NCBI GenBank assembly: GCA_965237775.1
Contig: OZ250155.1
Coordinates: 3,968,001 to 4,032,000, forward strand
Source of the DNA: CATOSP01 sp965237775
GTDB taxonomy: Bacteria; Chloroflexota; Dehalococcoidia; Lucifugimonadales; UBA3495
Reading direction: 5' to 3'
Length of the DNA stretch: 64,000 bases
Of this stretch, positions 57,485 to 64,000 are shown in pieces; position 1 is the stretch's first letter; each line of letters starts with the position of its first letter. The translations under genes and the position numbers were made by a program. The notes beneath the pieces were generated by a model, which worked only from the letters and a program-made list of their open reading frames with translations, searched no databases and was not told where the DNA came from.

Positions 57485-57840
57485 CGCACTCCTGAGGCCA
57501 AGCGAGCTGTCTATTAAGCATATAGCCTCCCCTGATCTCCACCGGAAATCCAAATACGATGATATCCAATGGGTTCGCCTTGCGCCTCCGAGCTAGGAGC
57601 CTGGGTTCTTGATTGCGCCTTAACTCAGCCAACGCAAGGTACGAAAGTTTGCCGAGACGCGACCTGCCCCCCGAAGCCCGGTTCCAGTGTAAACTGACAT
57701 ATCTCCCAAGGCAACTCCTGGGAAGCCAGAATCAGCACCTCGCCCGAATACCAGTAGAAGACACGGAGCCCAAGCCGGGTCTAACCGGCATCAACCCGAC
57801 ACTCGCCGACCATCATCCAGCAGTGATAAGGGGAAATACG
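57485..57840. other. intergenic region, no supported gene
   Basis: About 350 bases between divergently transcribed genes. The frame of the downstream amidohydrolase is open from 57613, but this part lacks family similarity and its true start is ATG 57841. Confidence 0.5.
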
Positions 57841-58689
57841 ATGACGACTCCCACGATTGACTCACAAGTACATTCTTACGAGCGAAACCGCCGCGAACGA
57901 CCCTGGCAGGGGTTCCTGCAGGGCCCGGACGAAGTAATCGGCGACGACATGGTGGCCGCGATGGACGCGGTGGGCGTCGACGGCGCGCTGCTGGTCTCCC
58001 CCTTTTCCATGTACCGTTACGATGCCAGCTACGCCCTTGAAGTTTACGACAGACATCCCACCAAGTTCGGCCTGATCAGGCCATTCAACCCCCACTCTGA
58101 GACCATCGAGGACGAGATGGCCGGGTGGACGGGCCGTCCAGGTGTGGTCGGCGCCCGCATCATGCTCAATAACGAGTCGTTGGAGGCCGGCCACCCAGGT
58201 CTCAACCGCATCCTCGCCGCCGCCTCTCGGGCTGGCGTTCCCGTCAACATCATGTGCTCGGCCAAGCTCCATCTCCTCCGCGAACTGGCCCAACGCCACC
58301 CGAACACCCAAATCGTGATCGACCACGTGGGCATAGTCCAGCCCTTCGAGCCGCCAGCCCCGCCAGAACCGTTTGCCGATTTAGCCAGCGTCCTGTCTCT
58401 GGCGGAACTAGACAACGTGGCCATCAAGATTTCCGGAGCATGTACCCTGTCCCATCAGCCTTTCCCCTACCCCGACATCTGGGAGTCCTTGGGCAAGATA
58501 TTCAACGCCTTCGGTTTCGACCGATGCCTGTGGGGCACCGACTGGACCCGGGCAGTCAACCTGCTGACCTACGAGCAGGGCGTTGAAGCGTTCCGGGTCA
58601 CCGGCCAGCTCTCCGATTCTGAACGCTCAACCCTGATGGGCGGCGCCCTCGCCAAAATCTACAACTGGTCGCCTGGAGAGAGTAAGTAG
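57841..58689 (+). CDS. amidohydrolase-2 family hydrolase
   Basis: 282 residues. Start chosen at ATG 57841 because TIDSQVHSYERN supplies the N-terminal metal motif (Q-x-H variant) and AAGGGGAAATACG precedes it. Further TIM-barrel blocks are PVNIMCSAKLHLL, IVIDHVGIVQPF (His) and RCLWGTDWTRAVN (Asp). The group includes lactonases and aromatic acid decarboxylases. The ORF extends upstream without family similarity. Confidence 0.88.
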   Translation: MTTPTIDSQVHSYERNRRERPWQGFLQGPDEVIGDDMVAAMDAVGVDGALLVSPFSMYRYDASYALEVYDRHPTKFGLIRPFNPHSETIEDEMAGWTGRPGVVGARIMLNNESLEAGHPGLNRILAAASRAGVPVNIMCSAKLHLLRELAQRHPNTQIVIDHVGIVQPFEPPAPPEPFADLASVLSLAELDNVAIKISGACTLSHQPFPYPDIWESLGKIFNAFGFDRCLWGTDWTRAVNLLTYEQGVEAFRVTGQLSDSERSTLMGGALAKIYNWSPGESK

Positions 58690-59068
58690 ATTCTTAATCC
58701 GGGACACTGAACTCGGAAGCAGATTTAAGTTGCCAAGGCCCCATCGGCGACCCTCCCCCACCGTGGCCGCCGATGGGGCCCACGTACCGCTCCTTAGCAT
58801 ACGAGCATCCTGGATTATTGCCACCTCCAAGCCGTGACCAACTCCGAAACTTCCACTCTTGAATCTCCAAGGGCCTAATATCAGATTTCTCTGTAAAATG
58901 CGGCCGAAAAGGAACGTTAATACTTATGTAAGCGGAATGAGACCGCTGTAAGCGGAATGAGACCGCATAAGGGGTGGTAATGCTGAGTGTCAGAACCCAC
59001 GCGAGTTTGGCAACCCCTTTCATGTAAATGCAAGTCACAGATTACCCGGAAGTTATGGAGCCGACGAA
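58690..59068. other. intergenic region with a 20-bp tandem repeat
   Basis: About 380 bases. Two exact copies of TGTAAGCGGAATGAGACCGC lie at 58927-58946 and 58947-58966. Each contains the imperfect palindrome GCGG...CCGC. They lie 100 bases before the Mrr-type gene and could be a regulatory site. Nothing else is seen. Confidence 0.55.
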
Positions 59069-59959
59069 ATGGCTAGTGATCTTTCTGTAGCAAGTGTCCC
59101 TCAGTCCCATGAGTTGTTCAATCAGACCCTGGACGCAATCCGTGCGTTGGGAGGAAGCGCTTCGATCGCAGAGATCGTCAACCGGGTGATCGAAGACCTC
59201 AAGCTGACCCCCGATATTACTCAGGTCCCGCACGGCAAGGGCAGGCTTACCGAGCTAGAGTACAGATTGCACTGGTCTAGGACCTACCTCAAGAATTACG
59301 ATCTGATAAACAATTCAGAGAGGGGAGTCTGGTCTCTTACGGTCTCAGGACTGGACACACAAGTTGTGGACTCCAAGGACATCGTGGCATTCGCCCGGGC
59401 GCAAGGGCGCGCTGAGCCACCACACCCGTTGGATGATGAGACTTTGACGGAAACCTGTGAGGAATTCATTGACGACTCCTCCGATGAAGTCACATCCTGG
59501 CGCGAGGCCCTTATTGACGCTCTATTAGCCATGAGTTCAGATGCCTTTGAGAGACTGTGCCAAAGACTATTGCGCGAATCAGGATTTATCGAGGTCCAAG
59601 TTACTGGTAAATCAGGCGACGGTGGGATAGATGGACATGGCATTATCCGTTTGGCAGGACTCATCAGCTTCCCGGTGATGTTCCAATGCAAGCGGTACGT
59701 CAATAATGTGAGTTCCAGCGTTGTCAGAGATTTCCGAGGGGCAATGGAAGGCCGTGCTGACAAGGGACTAATACTAACCACCGGCGGTTTCACCAGAGAC
59801 GCCCATCGGGAGGCAACAAGAGAAGGCGCCCGGCCGATCGACTTGATCGACGGAGAACTCTTGATGGATAAGCTAAAGGACCTCAGACTTGGTATAAGAG
59901 TCAGCACGAGGACAGTTGAGGATGTGGAGGTGAATCCTGCCTGGTTCGATTCTGTTTGA
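59069..59959 (+). CDS. mrr: Mrr-type restriction endonuclease
   Basis: 296 residues. An N-terminal winged-helix Mrr_N domain (FNQTLDAIRALGGSASIAEI and RGVWSLTVSG) is followed by the C-terminal Mrr_cat PD-(D/E)XK nuclease domain, with SSDAFERLCQRLLRESGF, then GKSGDGGIDGHGII (catalytic Asp) and FQCKRYVNN (Q-x-K). The order and length match Mrr type IV enzymes, which cut methylated foreign DNA. No methyltransferase gene is adjacent, as expected for type IV. The ATG at 59069 is the first in frame. Confidence 0.93.
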   Translation: MASDLSVASVPQSHELFNQTLDAIRALGGSASIAEIVNRVIEDLKLTPDITQVPHGKGRLTELEYRLHWSRTYLKNYDLINNSERGVWSLTVSGLDTQVVDSKDIVAFARAQGRAEPPHPLDDETLTETCEEFIDDSSDEVTSWREALIDALLAMSSDAFERLCQRLLRESGFIEVQVTGKSGDGGIDGHGIIRLAGLISFPVMFQCKRYVNNVSSSVVRDFRGAMEGRADKGLILTTGGFTRDAHREATREGARPIDLIDGELLMDKLKDLRLGIRVSTRTVEDVEVNPAWFDSV

Positions 59960-60092
59960 TAAGCCGGGTAGAGAAGCTACTCCATCCTGGAGATTGGTGG
60001 GCCTAACAGGGCTGTATTGATTATCTTGAGCGGTCCCGAGTTATCTCAGGGCCTTGGGCGTAGCCGTGACATAACACGGGTAAGTCTTCTGG

Positions 60093-60592
60093 CTACCGGC
60101 GACGCGAGCCCGAATCTCGTACTCCCCGATGTTCTCGATCGTCAAAAGCGAGGTTGAGCACACCAGCGAGGGCAAAGCGCAGAGTCCTTCCCTGGGGGTC
60201 GGCCAACAGGCGAATCTTGGCGGTCAGGCCGCCTCGGGAACGCCCCAAACCCTGGTCCTGGCTCCCCCTTTTCCACTGGCCGCCTGCTGGTGGGCCCAGA
60301 CTATCGTGGAATCGATCATGCTGAAGGTGTTGTCCGAGTCTTCCAGCAGCACTCGGAAGATTTGCTCCTACAGTCCAGCCCTGGCCCAGCGGGTGAAGCG
60401 CCTGTGGACACTCTTCCAGTTGCCGTATTCGGCAGGCAGATCTTTCCATTGGACCCCGCTGCGCAGCACCCACAGAACGCCATTGACGAACTGTCGGTTG
60501 TCTTTAGCGGTCACGCCCACATGCCCAGGACGCCCCGGCAAAAAGCCCTCCATCCGCCGCCACTGCCATGCACTGACCTCGTACCGTTTCAT
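60093..60592 (-). pseudogene. degenerate IS5-family transposase
   Basis: From ATG 60592 the N-terminal IS5-type domain is legible (WQWRRMEGFLPGRPGHVGVT, GVQWKDLPAEYGNWKSVHRR), but an in-frame TAG at 60368-60370 interrupts it. The frame continues EQIFRVLLEDSDNTFSMIDS (first catalytic Asp) and is then lost to a frameshift; GLGRSRGGLTAKIRLLADP is read in another frame. The rest of the DDE domain is missing or truncated. It is an old, inactive insertion. Confidence 0.85.
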
Positions 60593-60695
60593 GCTCGACC
60601 CCCCTCACCGCACGATTGACCCAGAGTAACACTCTACCTCCTGGTCCAAGTGCTGCCCTGCTTCTGCTTTCTGTTTCCCCACTTTTCGATTCGTC

Positions 60696-61478
60696 CTACG
60701 ATGAGGGAGAGGGCTCCTCGACGCCCGGCCCCCAGGTTGTACCGAAGTCGGCGCGGGTCGCCAGTTGCCCGGTATATGTGCTGGCGTCCTGCAGGGCGAG
60801 GTACACGGCGCAAGGGCCAACGGCGCTGGGGTCTACCCTTTCATGCCAATCGCGCTGCGTCCACGGGATTGCCGCGGAGCCCTCACTGCGCAGCGCGCCG
60901 GGGCTGAGGATGTTGACCGCGATGTTGTACTCCCGCACTTCGTCGGCCAAGCAGAGGCTGAACATGTGGACTGCAGCTTTGCTGGCGCTGTAAAGGACGC
61001 CGCCGCCCTGGTTGGGGTCGGTGCCCATTCTTGAACCGATGTTAATGATGCTGCCCCGCTGCTGTTCCATCATTATCGGAAGCACGGCCCGGCTGCATAG
61101 ATAAGGGCCGCTCACGTTGACCCGCATGAGTTGGTCCCAACGGGCGGGGTCAATTTCCAGGATCGACTCCCCCAGCACCATGGCGCCGGCGTTGTTGAAA
61201 AGCACGTCGATTTTGCCGTAACGTTCCGTCGCTTGACGGACCATTTCATTAACTTGAGACTCATCGGTGACATCGCAGTCGATGGCAAAGACCTCTCCGC
61301 CGGCGTTCCTGATGTCTCTGACCGTCTCTTCGAGAGTCCCGGCCAAGCCGGTTGGGGACTGGCTCCGGGCGCAAATGACCACGCTCGCGCCTTCCTTGGC
61401 GTACTCCTTGGCTATGGCCCGCCCCAGTCCCCGGCTGGCGCCGGTGACGATTGCGGCCATTCCGTCCATCTGACTCAT
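60696..61478 (-). CDS. short-chain dehydrogenase/reductase
   Basis: 260 residues, ATG 61478 (MSQMDGMAAIVTGASRGLG). It shows the cofactor motif TGASRGLG, the structural NNAGAM, the active-site Ser in NIGSRMG and the Y-x-x-x-K in LYSASKAAV. A classical NAD(P)-dependent SDR. It begins just after the stop of the NTF2-like gene, with an overlap-free gap of about 11 bases, so the two form an operon. The substrate is unknown. Confidence 0.92.
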   Translation of the reverse strand: MSQMDGMAAIVTGASRGLGRAIAKEYAKEGASVVICARSQSPTGLAGTLEETVRDIRNAGGEVFAIDCDVTDESQVNEMVRQATERYGKIDVLFNNAGAMVLGESILEIDPARWDQLMRVNVSGPYLCSRAVLPIMMEQQRGSIINIGSRMGTDPNQGGGVLYSASKAAVHMFSLCLADEVREYNIAVNILSPGALRSEGSAAIPWTQRDWHERVDPSAVGPCAVYLALQDASTYTGQLATRADFGTTWGPGVEEPSPSS

Positions 61479-61489
61479 AGTCGGCCTGC

Positions 61490-61954
61490 CTACACGAATT
61501 GGGCCTTGACCCACCCTTCGTCAAAGGGGGTCCAGAAGTGGGACGTTAGCTTCAGGTGTTTGAACATCCAGACGCCGTTTACCCTGACGTACTCTTCATC
61601 GTACCTTGCCGAGCCCCATACCGGCCGGTCGCCGTCTGCGTAGGTGCAGGCTTGGAACAGGTACCAGATGCCGGTAGCAGTGTCCTCATCCACCTCGATG
61701 ATGGGGTTCATCACCATGTGAATGGCGAAGGGCAGCCTCTTTGAAGCGTTGACAAAGAAGTTGCGGATTCCTTCGCGTCCTTCAGCTTTGCCCCGGATGC
61801 CGCCGTCCCAAATCGCGTCTTCGACGAACAGGCTAGCGATTTTATCGGCGTCATAGTTGTCGTCGCAGTAGGTGCAGTAACGGGCCTTGAGGCGCTTGAT
61901 CTCCTCTACGTCTTCCAAGGCTCGAAGCCTACGTTCGATGTCCTCTAAACTCAT
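61490..61954 (-). CDS. SnoaL/NTF2-like protein
   Basis: 154 residues, ATG 61954 (SLEDIERRLRALEDVEEIKR). It has the cone-shaped NTF2 fold pattern: LKARYCTYCDDNYDADKIAS, LFVEDAIWDGG, then AIHMVMNPIIEVDEDTATGI and WMFKHLKLTSHFWTPF. Members are often small isomerases, hydratases or hydroxylase beta-like subunits. It is upstream of and co-directional with the SDR. Confidence 0.88.
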   Translation of the reverse strand: MSLEDIERRLRALEDVEEIKRLKARYCTYCDDNYDADKIASLFVEDAIWDGGIRGKAEGREGIRNFFVNASKRLPFAIHMVMNPIIEVDEDTATGIWYLFQACTYADGDRPVWGSARYDEEYVRVNGVWMFKHLKLTSHFWTPFDEGWVKAQFV

Positions 61955-62047
61955 CACCTGCTTTCCTCCGAAAGGGTACGTTAACTATGACGGCTCAGGG
62001 TGCCTGGCCACCGTCCCTTTGTATACGTTGGCCCAAGATCAACTTGG

Positions 62048-62190
62048 CCGCCACTGGGATGCACTGACCTCGTACCGTTTCATCCTCGTCCCCCACCACA
62101 CGATTGACCCAGTGTAACACTCTACGTCTCCGGTCCAAGTTGCTGCCCTGCTTACGGTTTCTGCTTTCCCCTAATGGTCGATTTGTCGCA
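62048..62190 (-). repeat. remnant of an IS5-family end, repeat of 60558-60705
   Basis: About 140 bases nearly repeat the sequence around the transposase start at 60592. The minus strand still reads MKRYEVSASQWRPS before a stop, the first residues of the same transposase. The copies bracket the SDR/NTF2-like pair in direct orientation. Confidence 0.75.
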
Positions 62191-62279
62191 GACTTAATTC
62201 TTTGCGACGATACGAAGCACGGCTGTGCTCACATCGGCCGCTCCCCAATCGACAGTGCTGCACGGTATTTCATCCTTAG

Positions 62280-63997
62280 CCCCAATCCACCGAAGAGATG
62301 AGGGTCGCGGCGTGGTGAATGGGTAAGAAAGTGCTCCTTTGCATCTGGGATAATGGTTTTCGAGAGAGGAAACCGACCAGAAACAAGGAGCACCCAACAG
62401 ATGCTACCACTTGAGCACCCCGACCGCATCCAAATCGCCTTCGACGACCACCGCCTGGTCAACAATGCCGGGCTGCTTCTTCCGGCCACCCTGGCCCAGC
62501 ACGTGGGCCTGCGTGAACTCGTTGACCGTCACCTTGACCTCGGGTATGCGCCGGGGCGGGCGAACGCGGGAGACAAGATGCTGACGCTGGTGGCCTCGGC
62601 GCTGGCGGGCGGCGATTGCATTGACGACGCCGATGCGCTGCGTGCGGGGCGGACCTCCTCGGTGCTGGGGTGCATGGTCAAAGCGCCCTCCACCCCCCGC
62701 TTTCGCGAGGGCAGGCTCTGGGGACGTTCCTGCGCAGCTTCCGGTGGGGCCATGTCCGCCAGCTGGACCGGGTGAGCCGGGAACTGCTGGCCCGGGCCTG
62801 GGCCGCCGGTGCCGGACCCGGCGACGGGCCGCTGACCATCGACCTGGACTCCACCATCTGCGAGACCTACGGGCTGGCCAAGGAGGGGGCGCGACACCAT
62901 GGCTACACTGGCAAGCGAGGCTATCACCCGCTGCTGGCCGTGGCCGCCGGAACCGGCGACGTGCTGATGTCTCGGCTGCGCGAGGGCCGCGCCAACACCG
63001 CTCGGGGCGCCGCCCACTTCCTGCGGGAGACCGTGGGGCGGGTGCGTCATGCTGGGGCCAAGGGGCAACTCACGGTGCGGACCGACAGCGGCTTCTACAC
63101 CCACGCCGTGGTCGCCGTCTGTCGCAAGACGAAGGTCCGCTTCTCCATCACCATCCGCCAGCGTGCCAGCCTGCGCAATCTCATTGAAGCCATACCCGAG
63201 GCGGACTGGACGCCCATCCCTTATTGGATGGACGGTGCCGCCGACGTGGCCGAGACCGCTTACACTCCCTTCAGGAGCAAGCCCGATGCCGCGCCGGTGC
63301 GGCTCATCGTCCGGCGGGTGAAGCCCACGCCCGGTTCCCAGCTGGCCCTCTTCGCCAGCTACAGCTATCACGGCTTCATCACCGACCGGGACGGGGATAC
63401 CCTGGAGCTGGAGGCCGACCATCGCCGCCACGCCGAGGTCGAAAATGCCATCCGAGACCTCAAGTACGGCGTGGGACTCAATCATCTCCCGTCAGGCCGT
63501 TTCGCCGCCAACGCCGCCTGGCTGGCCGTCCAGGTGCTGGCGCATAATCTGGCCCGTTGGGCGGCACGCATCGGTCTGGGCGGGCAACTGGTGACCACCA
63601 AGACCCTGCGGCGACGCTTCTTCTCCCTGGCCGGACGGCTTACCCGCTCGGCGCGCAGACTCACTTTGCATCTTCCCCGGGGCTGGCCCTGGGCTGAGCA
63701 GGCCACTCTCGCCCTGGCCCGACTGCGAGCCATCCCACTCCCAGCCTGACGGTGCTATCCGCAACCGACCCACCGCATCCAAACTCGCGTCCGCCCGGTC
63801 CGCGAGTGCATCCTGTTGCGTCCGGTCTCACTATCACGCGATTCCCAGCCTCCATAGACCGCTCTCGAGGCCCGGTGCGGCTACTGAAAACCCTCTGCGG
63901 TGTCACATCGGTCCCAATGGAGCCCAGGCTTTCTCCCTTGTAGGCTCCCTCATCCCAATTTGCCCTGCCTTCACGCCTCCCATCGGTGGATTCGGGG
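62280..63997 (+). mobile_element. IS1380-family insertion sequence, copy C
   Basis: 1718 bp, the same length as copy B and with identical open frames, but in opposite orientation. The ends read CCCCAATCCACCG and CGGTGGATTCGGGG. It is flanked by TTAG at 62276-62279 on the left; the right flank begins TTA at 63998-64000, where the window stops, so the fourth base of the duplication cannot be seen. Confidence 0.95.
62401..63749 (+). pseudogene. IS1380-family transposase with frameshift (copy C)
   Basis: Identical in its frames to copy B. N-terminal frame 62401-62775; C-terminal frame 62670-63749, which holds TIDLDSTICETYG, VRTDSGFYTHAV and EVENAIRDLKYGVG. The break follows the run of six C at about 62693-62698, with 23 extra bases relative to copy A. 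A -1 slip there would restore a full protein. The ATG at 62401 follows AAGGAGCACCCAACAG. Confidence 0.85.
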
Positions 63998-64000
63998 TTA

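Overview
The window looks like an accessory-rich stretch of a GC-rich bacterial chromosome. Gene content suggests Chloroflexota of the Dehalococcoidia/SAR202 type, because amidohydrolase-2 enzymes, aldo/keto reductases, a CaiB/BaiF CoA-transferase, Rieske oxygenases, NTF2-like proteins and large FN3 or LRR surface proteins occur together. That placement is inference; no rRNA, tRNA or CRISPR array was seen.

Layout. 1-3825: the end of a PD-(D/E)XK nuclease gene translationally coupled to an AddA/RecB-like helicase-nuclease. 4270-11562: one very large FN3/GLUG/cadherin-like surface protein gene, split by an IS1380-family element and then by a frameshift. 11685-15833: a PknB-type receptor kinase, a DUF502 membrane protein and a metallophosphoesterase. 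16542-20050: a leucine-rich-repeat gene broken by an IS66-like and an IS5/IS427-like element; removing both with one copy of each target duplication restores the frame. 20318-24159: two amidohydrolases and an aldo/keto reductase. 24384-26101: a second IS1380-family copy. 26695-29449: an IS1595-family transposon with terminal inverted repeats, 8-bp target duplications and four passenger genes. 29626-31187: a two-gene operon whose second gene carries an in-frame TGA exactly at the U of a U-G-S-C motif, which makes it a UGSC-family selenoprotein. 31252-36644: membrane proteins, two with in-frame stops, around a duplicated fragment of a TPP enzyme gene. 36738-41832: a probable catabolic operon (3-hydroxyisobutyrate-type dehydrogenase, Rieske dioxygenase alpha and beta, two small proteins, TPP enzyme). 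42251-50874: cytochrome c, aldo/keto reductase, cupins, an AAA-ATPase/DUF4276 pair, CoA-transferase, MFS transporter and NHL protein. 50940-51294: a miniature element with IS66-like ends. 51328-58689: a beta-propeller/Ig-like gene pair, a Rieske protein, a D-aminoacylase-type hydrolase, a phosphatase and an amidohydrolase. 59069-61954: an Mrr-type endonuclease, an IS5 remnant, an SDR and an NTF2-like protein. 62280-63997: a third IS1380-family copy that appears identical to the second and lies in opposite orientation.

The main theme is recent and repeated insertion by several IS families and their miniature derivatives. Many insertions are precise enough that the original genes can be rebuilt by eye. 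The most notable biological findings are the selenoprotein operon, the cargo-carrying IS1595-type transposon, and the identical IS1380 copies whose transposase now needs a -1 frameshift.
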